Positions 45,684-53,947 of a stretch of 64,000 nucleotides of DNA are shown piece after piece. Source of the stretch: Antarctobacter heliothermus (lineage in GTDB: Bacteria > Pseudomonadota > Alphaproteobacteria > Rhodobacterales > Rhodobacteraceae); assembly GCF_002237555.1 (NCBI RefSeq), contig NZ_CP022540.1:2981001-3045000 (forward strand), read 5' to 3'. Made by a program: the position numbers and the translations under genes. The notes below the pieces were generated by a model. The model made no database searches, was not told the origin of the DNA, and saw only the letters and a program-made list of their open reading frames with translations. Numbering within the stretch: position 1 is the stretch's first letter; every line of letters starts with the position of its first letter.

Positions 45684-47309
45684 ATGGGAAAAGAACGACT
45701 CTCCCTCTACGACACCACATTGCGTGACGGGCAGCAGACGCAGGGCGTGCAGTTTTCGACTGCTGAGAAGCTGCGGATCGCGGCGGCGCTGGATGCGCTT
45801 GGCATTGATTATATCGAGGGCGGCTGGCCAGGGGCGAACCCGACCGACAGCGCCTTTTTCGACGAGGTGCCCAAGACCCGTGCCACTTTGACTGCCTTTG
45901 GGATGACCAAGCGGGCCGGGCGCTCTGCCGCCAATGATGAGGTGTTGGCCGCCGTGTTGAACGCCGGCACGGCTGCGGTCTGCTTGGTGGGCAAGACCCA
46001 TGATTTCCACGTCACCACGGCGCTGGGGATCACGCTGGAAGAGAACATCGCCAATATCGCCGCGTCGGTCTCACATCTTGTGGGGCAGGGGCGCGAGGCG
46101 CTGTTTGATGCCGAGCATTTCTTTGACGGCTACAAGGCGAATGCGCCCTATGCGCTGGACTGCCTGCGCGCCGCTTTGGAGGCGGGTGCGCGTTGGATCG
46201 TGCTGTGTGATACCAATGGCGGGACTTTGCCGCATGAAATCGGGCAGATTGTGCGCGATGTGATTGAAAATGGGGTGCCGGGGGACCGATTGGGCATCCA
46301 CACCCATAACGACACTGAAACAGCAGTGGCCGGGTCTTTGGCGGCTATCATGGCCGGCGCGCGGCAGGTTCAGGGCACGCTGAACGGGTTGGGCGAACGC
46401 TGTGGCAATGCCAATCTGACGGCGCTGATCCCGACCTTGCTGTTGAAAGCGCCCTATAAGGATAAGTTCGAGATTGGCGTCACCGATGAGGCGCTGGCCG
46501 GGTTGACCCGCACCAGCCGGATGCTGGACGACATCCTGAACCGGGTGCCGCAAAAGCAAGTTGCCTATGTTGGGGCCTCGGCTTTTGCACATAAGGCTGG
46601 GCTGCACGCCAGCGCGATCCTCAAGGATCCAACGACCTATGAGCATGTCGACCCCGCGCTGATGGGCAACCGCCGCGTGGTGCCGATGTCCAATCAGGCG
46701 GGGCAGTCGAACCTGCGCAGGCGGCTGGGCGAGATGGGGCTGGAGGTCGACAAGAGCGAGCCGGCGCTTGCCCGTATCCTTGACCGCGTCAAGGAATTAG
46801 AGAGTGAGGGGTATTCCTATGACACCGCGCAGGCCAGTTTTGAGCTGCTGGCGCGGGATGAACTGGGACTGCTGCCCGAGTTTTTTGAGGTCAAACGCTA
46901 CCGGGTGACGGTCGAGCGGCGCAAGAACAAGTACAACAAGATGGTGTCCCTGTCCGAGGCGGTGGTTGTCGTGAAGGTAGACGGCGAAAAGAAGCTGTCT
47001 GTGTCGGAATCGATGGACGAGGCGGGCAATGACCGCGGCCCGGTCAACGCGCTGTCCAAGGCATTGGCAAAGGATCTGGGCCGTTACCAAGAGGCGATCG
47101 ACGACATGCGATTGGTCGACTTCAAGGTGCGCATCACGCAGGGCGGCACGGAGGCGGTGACGCGCGTCATCATCGACAGTGAGGATGGGCAGGGGCGTCG
47201 GTGGGCCACCGTCGGTGTCAGTGCCAACATCGTGGATGCCTCGTTCGAGGCGCTGCTGGACGCGGTGCGCTGGAAGCTGGTGCGCGACGGTGAGACAGGG
47301 GCTGCCTGA
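45684..47309 (+). CDS. cimA: Citramalate synthase
   Basis: 541 residues from ATG 45684, preceded by GGGGCGTGGTG. DRE-TIM metallolyase family: LYDTTLRDGQQTQGVQFS (metal Asp and catalytic Arg), IHTHNDTETAVA (metal His-x-His), GTLNGLGERCGNANL, and a LeuA-like C-terminal regulatory domain. The TIGR00977-type citramalate synthase condenses pyruvate and acetyl-CoA to (R)-citramalate, a threonine-independent route to 2-oxobutyrate for isoleucine. Close relatives include 2-isopropylmalate and homocitrate synthases, so substrate choice is inferred from length and motif style. Overlaps the methyltransferase by 1 base. Confidence 0.9.
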   Translation: MGKERLSLYDTTLRDGQQTQGVQFSTAEKLRIAAALDALGIDYIEGGWPGANPTDSAFFDEVPKTRATLTAFGMTKRAGRSAANDEVLAAVLNAGTAAVCLVGKTHDFHVTTALGITLEENIANIAASVSHLVGQGREALFDAEHFFDGYKANAPYALDCLRAALEAGARWIVLCDTNGGTLPHEIGQIVRDVIENGVPGDRLGIHTHNDTETAVAGSLAAIMAGARQVQGTLNGLGERCGNANLTALIPTLLLKAPYKDKFEIGVTDEALAGLTRTSRMLDDILNRVPQKQVAYVGASAFAHKAGLHASAILKDPTTYEHVDPALMGNRRVVPMSNQAGQSNLRRRLGEMGLEVDKSEPALARILDRVKELESEGYSYDTAQASFELLARDELGLLPEFFEVKRYRVTVERRKNKYNKMVSLSEAVVVVKVDGEKKLSVSESMDEAGNDRGPVNALSKALAKDLGRYQEAIDDMRLVDFKVRITQGGTEAVTRVIIDSEDGQGRRWATVGVSANIVDASFEALLDAVRWKLVRDGETGAA

Positions 47310-48034
47310 TGGACTGGAGAACGTTTTTCGAGGTCCACAAAGACCTGCCGCGTGAAGGTCCAGGTACGTCAGGGGATGTGATCTGGGCCACGGATCTGGC
47401 GGGGTTGGCCGAGGGGGCGGTGATCTGCGATGCGGCGGCCGGGCCAGGGGCGGATGTGGATGCTTTGGCACAGGCCGTGCCGGGCGCGCAGGTGCTGGCT
47501 TTTGATAAACAGACGGCGTTTGTCGCGCAGATGACTGCGCGTTTTTCCGGTGCGCCGAATGTCGCTGTCCAGCAGGCCGATCTGGCGCAGATTGCCGACC
47601 TGCCGCAAGCCCCGTTTGACATGATCTGGTGTGCGGGAGCGTTGTATTTCCTTGGTTTGGATCAGGGGTTGCAGATCATGCGCCGCGCGCTGAAAGCGGG
47701 CGGCGTGCTGGCGTTTTCCGAGCCGTGTTACTTTACCGAAACGCCCGGCCCAGAGGCGCGCGCCTTTTGGGACGGGTATCCGACCCGTGACCGGGCGGGC
47801 ATCGCTGCGGCTGTGACGGCGGCGGGATTTGAGACCCTTGGCGCCCGGGATGTCTCCGACGCGGGCTGGGAGGCCTATTATCAGCCGATGGAGGCGCGCA
47901 TCGCTATGTTGCGCGCAAAGGGCGATCAGGGCCTGACAGAGATGTTGGATATGTGCGCCAAGGAAGCACAGGATTGGCGCGCTGTGCGAAGCCAGACCGG
48001 TTATCTGCTCAGCGTCGCGCGGCGGCTGTCATGA
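47309..48034 (+). CDS. SAM-dependent methyltransferase-like protein
   Basis: 241 residues, TGATG overlap with cimA. Motif I VICDAAAGPGADVDALAQ, acidic residue in VLAFDKQTAFV, motif IV FDMIWCAGALYFLGLD, then MRRALKAGGVLAFSEP. Class I methyltransferase of unknown substrate. Overlaps the next gene as ATGA. Confidence 0.85.
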   Translation: MDWRTFFEVHKDLPREGPGTSGDVIWATDLAGLAEGAVICDAAAGPGADVDALAQAVPGAQVLAFDKQTAFVAQMTARFSGAPNVAVQQADLAQIADLPQAPFDMIWCAGALYFLGLDQGLQIMRRALKAGGVLAFSEPCYFTETPGPEARAFWDGYPTRDRAGIAAAVTAAGFETLGARDVSDAGWEAYYQPMEARIAMLRAKGDQGLTEMLDMCAKEAQDWRAVRSQTGYLLSVARRLS

Positions 48035-48801
48035 ATTTTGAACCGGGCAGCGACCTGTACGCCTGTGCGCAGATTGTCGAGCGAGGTGATCCGGAGCGGT
48101 TTGCCGCGGCGATGGCGTCGCCGGTGTCGGCGCGCGCGGTGCTGTTTCCGCTGTATGCCTTCAATGTCGAAGTGTCGCGCGCGCCATGGGTGACGCAGGA
48201 ACCGATGATCGCGCGGATGCGGCTGCAATGGTGGCACGATGCGCTGGGTGAGATGGCCTCGGGCGGATTTGTGCGGCGGCATGAGGTGGTGACACCTCTG
48301 GCGCAGGCACTGGCCGGTGTGGATGTGGTCCCGTTGCAGGCGACGATAGATGCGCGGGAGGCCGATCTGGACCGCGCGCCCTTTGCCGATGAGGCGGCCT
48401 TGTTGGACTATCTCGACAAGACGTCTGGCGGAATTGCCGTGGCCGCACTGGTCGCACTGGGAGCCCCGCGTGAGCGGGCGGACTCGGTCCTGCCGATTGC
48501 GCGTGGTGCGGCTCTGGTGCGGTATCTTCAGGCGGTGCCGGAACTGGAGGCGCGCGGTAAGCTGCCCTTGCCGGACGGTCGGCCAGAAGCGCTGGCGCGG
48601 TTGGCACAGGCGCGCCTGACTGAGATGCCGCGCAGCCTGCGGGCGCTGCGGCGGTCCTTTGGTCCGGCGGGCGCGGCGCTGCGGGAGTTTGCGTTGGCGC
48701 GACCCCTGTTGCAGGTCGTTGCACGGGATCCGGGGGCGGTGGCCGAGGGCCGCCTTGCGCTCAGCGAGTTCAGACGCCGCTGGGCGCTGCTGCTGGGTTG
48801 A
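48031..48801 (+). CDS. Squalene/phytoene-synthase family protein lacking DxxxD motifs
   Basis: 256 residues from ATG 48031. N-terminal ERGDPERFAAAMASPVSARAVLFPLYAFNVEVSRAP and RLQWWHDAL match the family, as does DYLDKTSGGIAVAAL. The usual paired Asp-rich DxxxD diphosphate/Mg2+ motifs of CrtB and squalene synthase are not visible, resembling the NDUFAF6-like branch linked to complex I assembly. No other carotenoid genes lie nearby, so a prenyl-synthase role is doubtful. Confidence 0.8.
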   Translation: MNFEPGSDLYACAQIVERGDPERFAAAMASPVSARAVLFPLYAFNVEVSRAPWVTQEPMIARMRLQWWHDALGEMASGGFVRRHEVVTPLAQALAGVDVVPLQATIDAREADLDRAPFADEAALLDYLDKTSGGIAVAALVALGAPRERADSVLPIARGAALVRYLQAVPELEARGKLPLPDGRPEALARLAQARLTEMPRSLRALRRSFGPAGAALREFALARPLLQVVARDPGAVAEGRLALSEFRRRWALLLG

Positions 48802-48853
48802 GCCTGTCGGGGTAAGGCTGCAGGTCTCTTAGGTCAGGCCCGGGACGGGGCAG

Positions 48854-50074
48854 TTATCCCTCCGCGCCAACCTCATCGCGTGGCCGCAGCACCAACCAGA
48901 TCAGTGCGCCGCCAGCCAGCACAAGGAAGGGTGCCATGGCCAGGTTCACCGCCGTCCAACCCTGCTGCGGTGTTCCGCCAGAGCAGTTCATCAATCCACC
49001 GGAGGAGAGGGAGGCAAAGGTCACGCCGCCAAAGACGATGAGGTCATTCAATCCTTGCATCCGGCCACGCTCATGCGGTTCATGCGCGCCGGCCAGCATT
49101 GTGGTGGCGCCGATAAAGCCAAAGTTCCAGCCCAGCCCCAACAGCACCAGCGCGACAAAGAACTGTTCCAATTCGACGCCCGAGAGGCCGACAATGCCTG
49201 CCCCCGCAAGGATCACCAAACCCGTGGCCATGATCTTTTCAACTCCGAAGCGGGCGATCAGGTGTCCGGTGAAAAAGCTGGGGGCGAACATCGCCAGAAC
49301 GTGCGCGGTGACGACATTGGCGGCATCGTTCGTCTCAAACCCGCAGCCGACTACGGCCAGAGGGGTGGAGGTCATGACAAGGTTCATCAGCGCGTAGGAG
49401 ACAGTGGCGCAGATCACCGCGACGGCGATGCGCGGCGTGGCCAGCAATTGCATTCGGGTGCGACCCTTGGGCGCGTCCTCTGCCGGGCGCGGCGGGCGCG
49501 GGATCTTGAGGAAGAGAAACAGCAGCGCGCCCAGCAGGTTGAGCGCGATCACCGCCGCATAGGTGCCAAGGAAGGGCACGACAAAGGCATCTGACGTCGC
49601 CTTGACCAGTTGCGGGCCAATGATGGCGGAGGCTAGGCCGCCCGCCATGACGTAGGAAATCGCCTTGGGGCGGAATTCGTCCGACGCGGTGTCAGCGGCG
49701 GCAAAGCGGTAAAAGCCCTGCGCTGACATATAGGTGCCGGTGATCAGCGACCCCAGCAGGAAGATCGGGAAGGAAGCCAGGTAGAGCCCGTAGGCCCCGA
49801 CCGCCCCGCCAAGCGCGCCTGCGCCTGCGCCGACAAAGAACCCGGCGCGTCGTCCGTATTGCTGCATCAGCCAGGACACCGGCGTCGCCGACAGCATCGA
49901 GCCCAGCACGATCAGAGAGATCGGCAGAGTTGCAAAACAGATGTTGGAGGCCAGCGACTGTCCGGCCAGCCCGCCGATGGTAAAGATCATCGGCATCTGC
50001 GCGCCCAGGATCGCCTGAGCGAGGACAAGAACGACTACGTTGCGGCGGGCGGGGGCGTCATGTGCGGATGTCAT
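48854..50074 (-). CDS. MFS transporter
   Basis: 406 residues from ATG 50074 (upstream frame has no ribosome site), twelve predicted hydrophobic helices. Loop 2-3 motif QQYGRRAGFFVGAG is the MFS motif A. Overall sequence resembles drug- or metabolite-efflux members (fold YcaD/Bcr-like). Substrate unknown. Confidence 0.88.
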   Translation of the reverse strand: MTSAHDAPARRNVVVLVLAQAILGAQMPMIFTIGGLAGQSLASNICFATLPISLIVLGSMLSATPVSWLMQQYGRRAGFFVGAGAGALGGAVGAYGLYLASFPIFLLGSLITGTYMSAQGFYRFAAADTASDEFRPKAISYVMAGGLASAIIGPQLVKATSDAFVVPFLGTYAAVIALNLLGALLFLFLKIPRPPRPAEDAPKGRTRMQLLATPRIAVAVICATVSYALMNLVMTSTPLAVVGCGFETNDAANVVTAHVLAMFAPSFFTGHLIARFGVEKIMATGLVILAGAGIVGLSGVELEQFFVALVLLGLGWNFGFIGATTMLAGAHEPHERGRMQGLNDLIVFGGVTFASLSSGGLMNCSGGTPQQGWTAVNLAMAPFLVLAGGALIWLVLRPRDEVGAEG

Positions 50075-50145
50075 GATGTGATGGGTAAGCGGCGGCGCGG
50101 GCAGGAGCAAGAGCGTTTGTGTCGCGCCTACGGTCGGATGTGGTT

Positions 50146-50206
50146 GGGGGCGCTGCCCCCGTCTTCCTTCGGTCGACTCCCCCGGGATATTTTTAGACAG
50201 AAGAAG
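50146..50206 (+). repeat. Dispersed intergenic hairpin repeat, copy C
   Basis: GGGGGC-GCT-GCCCCC hairpin (50146-50160) followed by CCCCCGGGATATTTTTAG and ACAGAAGAAG (to 50206), between the divergent MFS and cobK genes. The cleanest of the three copies. Confidence 0.7.
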
Positions 50207-50261
50207 CCGAGGGGCGTGGGCTGAGGTTTCGCTTTGATCGGTGCTGTTCTAAGAGTTGGGG

Positions 50262-50969
50262 ATGAATGGGATCGTGATCATCGGCGGCTCGATCGAGGCG
50301 TTTTTGCTGGCCAGGGCAGTGCCGGGCGTGCGGGTGATCTTGCCCGTTGCAGAGCGCGTGGCGCGGCGCTGGCCCTGTCCCGTTGATGTGGGGGCCATCA
50401 CGCCGGATGAACTGCTGGACGCCGGGGCGCGAGTGGTGGTCGAGGCGGCGCATCCTTGTGACATTGGAACCGCTGGTGCGGCGGTCAAGGCGGCACGAGA
50501 CCTGGGCTTGGGCCATCTGCAACTGGTGCGTCCGCCGTGGCGCGCGACACGGCGCGATTTGTGGGTGCAGTTGCGTGAGGCGCGGCAGGCGGCCGCTGTG
50601 ATCCCTGAGGGGGCGCGGGTGTTTGTCGCCACCGGGGGCGAAGCCTTGACCGAGTTGCGCGCGTTGCGCGCAGAGGTGCTGATGCGCCGGATCGGTGAGG
50701 CGTCCGGCACGCTGCCGTTGCGCAAGGGGCGTTTTCTGTTCGGGCGGGGCCCGTTTACGGTCACCGACGAGGTGCGGCTGTTGCGCAAGGAACGGATTGA
50801 CTGGCTGTTGGTCAGCAATGCAGGCGGGGCAGGCGGTTGGCCCAAGCTGGCCGCCGCGCGGGCCCAGCGCCTGCCTGTTGCTATGATCGATCGCCCACGT
50901 CGACCTTGCGGGCCGCGTGTTTCAACCGTCAAGGAGGCCCTGACATGGCTGAGTGCCCATCCCGTATAG
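50262..50969 (+). CDS. cobK: Precorrin-6A reductase-like protein
   Basis: 235 residues from ATG 50262 (TTG 50256 possible). Pattern VVVEAAHPCDIGTAGAAVKAARD, LVRPPWR, VFVATGGEAL, LMRRIGEA, GPFTVTDEVRLLRKERIDWLLVSNAGGAGGWPKLAAARAQRLPVAMIDRP corresponds in parts to CbiJ/CobK, which reduces precorrin-6A with NADPH in aerobic B12 synthesis. No other cob genes in the window; relative order in Rhodobacteraceae varies. Overlaps the glycosylase by 25 bases. Confidence 0.85.
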   Translation: MNGIVIIGGSIEAFLLARAVPGVRVILPVAERVARRWPCPVDVGAITPDELLDAGARVVVEAAHPCDIGTAGAAVKAARDLGLGHLQLVRPPWRATRRDLWVQLREARQAAAVIPEGARVFVATGGEALTELRALRAEVLMRRIGEASGTLPLRKGRFLFGRGPFTVTDEVRLLRKERIDWLLVSNAGGAGGWPKLAAARAQRLPVAMIDRPRRPCGPRVSTVKEALTWLSAHPV

Positions 50970-51592
50970 GGCGGATAATTCGCGGTGAGGCCTGCGTGGC
51001 CGAAGGGGCGGCGTGGCTTGTGACCTGCGAGCCGCGCTTTGCTGTGGCGTTGGCGCAGACCGGCCCGCTGCCGTTGCGATTGCGTGAAGACGGTTTTGGC
51101 CAGTTGTTCAGCGCCATTGTCAGCCAGCAGGTCAGCGTTGCCTCGGCGCGCGCGATCTGGGCCAAGCTGGAGGGGGCAGGCATGGTCACGGCTGAGGCGA
51201 TCCGTGCAACCGATCATGACGGGTTGCGCGCATTTGGTCTCAGCCGCCAAAAGGCCACCTATGCGCAGGCGCTGGCCGGGGCGGGCATTGATTTTGACGG
51301 CTTGCGCGCGATGCCCACTGAAGAGGTCATCAAAACGCTGGTAGCAGTCAAGGGGATCGGCGTCTGGACCGCCGAAATCTATGTCATGTTCAGCCTGGGT
51401 CGCGCTGACGTGTTCGCCCCCGGCGACCTTGCGTTGCAAGAGGCGGCGCGGCTGCTGTTCGATTTGCCTGACCGACCCAAGGAAAAGGCGTTGCGACAGA
51501 TGGCCGAGGCGTGGAGCCCGTGGAGATCGGTTGCGGCGCGGGCGCTCTGGGCCTACTACCACGTTGAAAAAAGCCGGGAGGGTATTGCGTGA
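50945..51592 (+). CDS. alkA: DNA-3-methyladenine glycosylase II
   Basis: 215 residues from ATG 50945 with AAGGAGG upstream, inside the end of cobK. Helix-hairpin-helix (VKGIGVWTAEIYVMF) then FAPGDLALQEAARLL with the catalytic Asp, the HhH-GPD signature. Excises alkylated purines, starting base excision repair. N-terminal domain short, as in the AlkA-like single-domain branch. Confidence 0.88.
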   Translation: MAECPSRIGRIIRGEACVAEGAAWLVTCEPRFAVALAQTGPLPLRLREDGFGQLFSAIVSQQVSVASARAIWAKLEGAGMVTAEAIRATDHDGLRAFGLSRQKATYAQALAGAGIDFDGLRAMPTEEVIKTLVAVKGIGVWTAEIYVMFSLGRADVFAPGDLALQEAARLLFDLPDRPKEKALRQMAEAWSPWRSVAARALWAYYHVEKSREGIA

Positions 51593-52254
51593 CACGGGTA
51601 TTGCAGACAGGCCGGAAAGAGCCGGTTTCAGGAGAGATGCGGTCCTGCGTCGTCTTTCTGCACGGCTATGGTGCCAATGGGGCGGACCTGCTGGGGTTGG
51701 CCGACCCGTTGGGCGAGCACCTGCCGGATACGCTGTTTGTGTCGCCTGACGCGCCCGAGGCCTGTGCCGGGGCGCCGATGGGGTTTCAGTGGTTTCCGAT
51801 CCCGTGGATCGATGGCTCATCCGAAGAGGAATCGATGGCGGGCATGGCGCGCGCGGTGGATGATCTGAACGCCTTTCTGGACGCGTTGATGGTGGATGAG
51901 GATCTGTTGCCCGAACAGGTCGCGCTGCTGGGCTTTTCGCAGGGCACGATGATGAGCCTGCATGTCGGGCCGCGCCGCGAAGAGGAGCTGGCGGGGATCG
52001 TCGGGTTTTCGGGTCGGCTGCTGGCGCCGGAGCTGCTGGCGGATGAGGTGCAGAGCAAGCCGCCGATCCTGTTGATCCATGGCGATCAGGACGATGTGGT
52101 GCCGGTGCAATCGCTGCCGCAGGCGGCGGAGGCGTTGCAGGAGGCGGGCTTCAAGGAAGTTTTTGCCCACGTCATGGAGGGCACCGCGCATGGCATCGCG
52201 CCCGATGGGCTGGGTGTGGCGCTGGCCTTTTTGCGGGACAAATGCGGGTTCTGA
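51589..52254 (+). CDS. Phospholipase/carboxylesterase family alpha/beta hydrolase
   Basis: 221 residues from GTG 51589, overlapping the previous stop (GTGA). LHGYGANGADLLGLA near the N-terminus, nucleophile Ser in LLGFSQGTMMSL, Asp in LLIHGDQDDVVPV and His in EGTAHGIAPDG: complete catalytic triad of the LYPLA1/YpfH carboxylesterase family. Cytoplasmic. Substrate not known. Confidence 0.92.
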   Translation: MTRVLQTGRKEPVSGEMRSCVVFLHGYGANGADLLGLADPLGEHLPDTLFVSPDAPEACAGAPMGFQWFPIPWIDGSSEEESMAGMARAVDDLNAFLDALMVDEDLLPEQVALLGFSQGTMMSLHVGPRREEELAGIVGFSGRLLAPELLADEVQSKPPILLIHGDQDDVVPVQSLPQAAEALQEAGFKEVFAHVMEGTAHGIAPDGLGVALAFLRDKCGF

Positions 52255-52859
52255 TCCGGGGCTGTCCACATGTGGCGGCAAAGTTGACGTAACGTCTTCA
52301 ACGGCTTGCAGAGACGGATTTACCCTTTGGCAAGGTTTGCGCGCGTGTGCATTCCTTACTGGGCGCGGAGCAAATCCTTGTTACACCGACCGGCGAGTTC
52401 CCTTGTCCGGCGTCGCGATTTTTCGCCCTTTTTCTAGTCCCATCCCCGCTTGAGCCTTGCCCCATCTGTCGTTGCCCGATCGACGATGGCCCATGCACAG
52501 GGCTGATGCTCTTCCCGCCTGAGCCCTTTGGCCCGGAAGCAGACCATAGAACAGGCGGGGCGCGCCCGGCTTGCCGCACTGCAAAAAACCAATGGGCCGA
52601 CCTGACCGATGGCGGACCCAAGGGCGGAGGGGCCGAAGCCTGTTGCGCTGCTCGCGGCCTCATCGGGCTATGTGGGGCTGCATGTTCAAGACATGACGAT
52701 CGAAATGGCCGATGTGCTGGGAATGGCTGGGCAACAGGATTTGTGGGTGTCCGAAACTCCGCAGCCCTCGCCCACGGGCCTGCGGACCTGAGTGCGGGCG
52801 ATGTGGTATGATGGGGCAGGGGCCGGGGTGTTCCGGCCCGTCACGCGGGAGGCCCTACC
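52255..52859 (+). other. 605-bp region without a confident gene
   Basis: Between the esterase and the monooxygenase. A 60-codon frame at 52609-52791 (MADPRAEGPKPVALLAASSG) and a longer overlapping frame from 52347 lack ribosome sites and recognisable motifs; their amino acid composition looks random. I call neither a gene. Nothing else noted. Confidence 0.4.
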
Positions 52860-53156
52860 ATGATCATGCGTATCTTTCAGGTTGTAACGCGCCCCGGCAA
52901 AGAGGCGGAATTCAGCAAATTCTTTCACGAAGTGGCGATTCCCCTGATGAAAGGGACAGAGGGGATCGTGGATGTTTTTCCCGGCGCCGCGCGGCCCGAG
53001 AGTCCGCGCGCGTTTGCCTTTGTGATGATCTGGCGCGATCTGGATGCGCTCAAGTCCTTTGTCGGTGAGGATTACACCACGGCGCATGTGGACCCGGCGG
53101 AAGACGCGCTCGTCGAACACCGGCTGATCCGGCATTACGATCTTGTGCCGGGCTGA
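52860..53156 (+). CDS. Antibiotic biosynthesis monooxygenase (ABM) domain protein
   Basis: 98 residues, GGAGG 8 bases before the ATG. IMRIFQVVTRPGKEAEFSKFF and FAFVMIWRDLDALKSFVGEDY give the ABM dimeric alpha-beta barrel. Such small proteins include monooxygenases and heme-degrading enzymes, but also non-catalytic folds. Role unknown. Confidence 0.85.
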   Translation: MIMRIFQVVTRPGKEAEFSKFFHEVAIPLMKGTEGIVDVFPGAARPESPRAFAFVMIWRDLDALKSFVGEDYTTAHVDPAEDALVEHRLIRHYDLVPG

Positions 53157-53352
53157 TCATCTGTTCTGCTTGTGTGTATCGCAATCCCGTTTGTCACATG
53201 CCGTTTACCTAAGCAGGCTAAGCCTCTGTCTGACCACTTCATCTTGCGGGACTTGCCAGAGCGCAAACGCGAGATATAGTGTTTTCAAGCTGGGGCGGGT
53301 TCCCCGCTCTGGCGCTTGATGAACAGCAGACCGGGCAGAGGGCGAGTCTCTC

Positions 53353-53937
53353 ATGAATAGCGAGTTCAGAACCAATTTCGTGCGCGAACCGGGCGCACTC
53401 AAGCATCATCCTGCGCTGGTGCTGAACGCGGACTATCGGCCGCTGTCCTACTATCCGCTCAGCCTGTGGACATGGCAGGATGCCATCAAGGCGGCGTTTC
53501 TGGACCGGGTCGATATCGTTGCCGAATACGAAGAGGTGGTGCGCAGTCCGAGTATGTCGATCAGGATCCCCAGCGTGGTGGTGCTGAAAGATTTCGTCAA
53601 ACCTCAGAAGCGCGTGGCATTCACGCGCTTCAATCTTTTTCTGAGGGACGAATTTCACTGTCAGTATTGCGGGGCCAAGGCTGAATTGACCTTTGACCAT
53701 GTGATTCCGCGCGCGGCGGGGGGAATCACCAGCTGGGAAAACGTGGTGGCGGCCTGTGCGCCGTGCAACCTGCGCAAAGGGTCCAAGAGCCTGCGGCAGG
53801 TGGGCATGGCGTTGCGCAAGCCGCCGCGCCAGCCGTCCGCCGGAGAACTGTTGAACATGGGGCGGCGGTTCCCACCCAACCACCTGCACGACAGCTGGCT
53901 GGACTTTCTCTATTGGGATGCCGTGCTGGAGGCCTGA
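53353..53937 (+). CDS. HNH endonuclease family protein
   Basis: 194 residues. N-terminal ALVLNADYRPLSYYPLSLWTW (a beta-alpha segment seen in this family), then the zinc-binding CQYCGAKAELTFDHVIPRAAGG with the HNH catalytic D/H, N in WENVVAACAPCNLRKG (CxxC). Common single-copy protein of alphaproteobacteria, often near cell-division or stress genes; native substrate unknown. Short variant: no DNA-binding extension. Confidence 0.9.
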   Translation: MNSEFRTNFVREPGALKHHPALVLNADYRPLSYYPLSLWTWQDAIKAAFLDRVDIVAEYEEVVRSPSMSIRIPSVVVLKDFVKPQKRVAFTRFNLFLRDEFHCQYCGAKAELTFDHVIPRAAGGITSWENVVAACAPCNLRKGSKSLRQVGMALRKPPRQPSAGELLNMGRRFPPNHLHDSWLDFLYWDAVLEA

Positions 53938-53947
53938 TGGGTCGCCC

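Noticed and set aside
52347..52811. 154-codon frame with several cysteines
   Set aside because: No ribosome site, no recognisable domain, and overlapping frames of equal quality.
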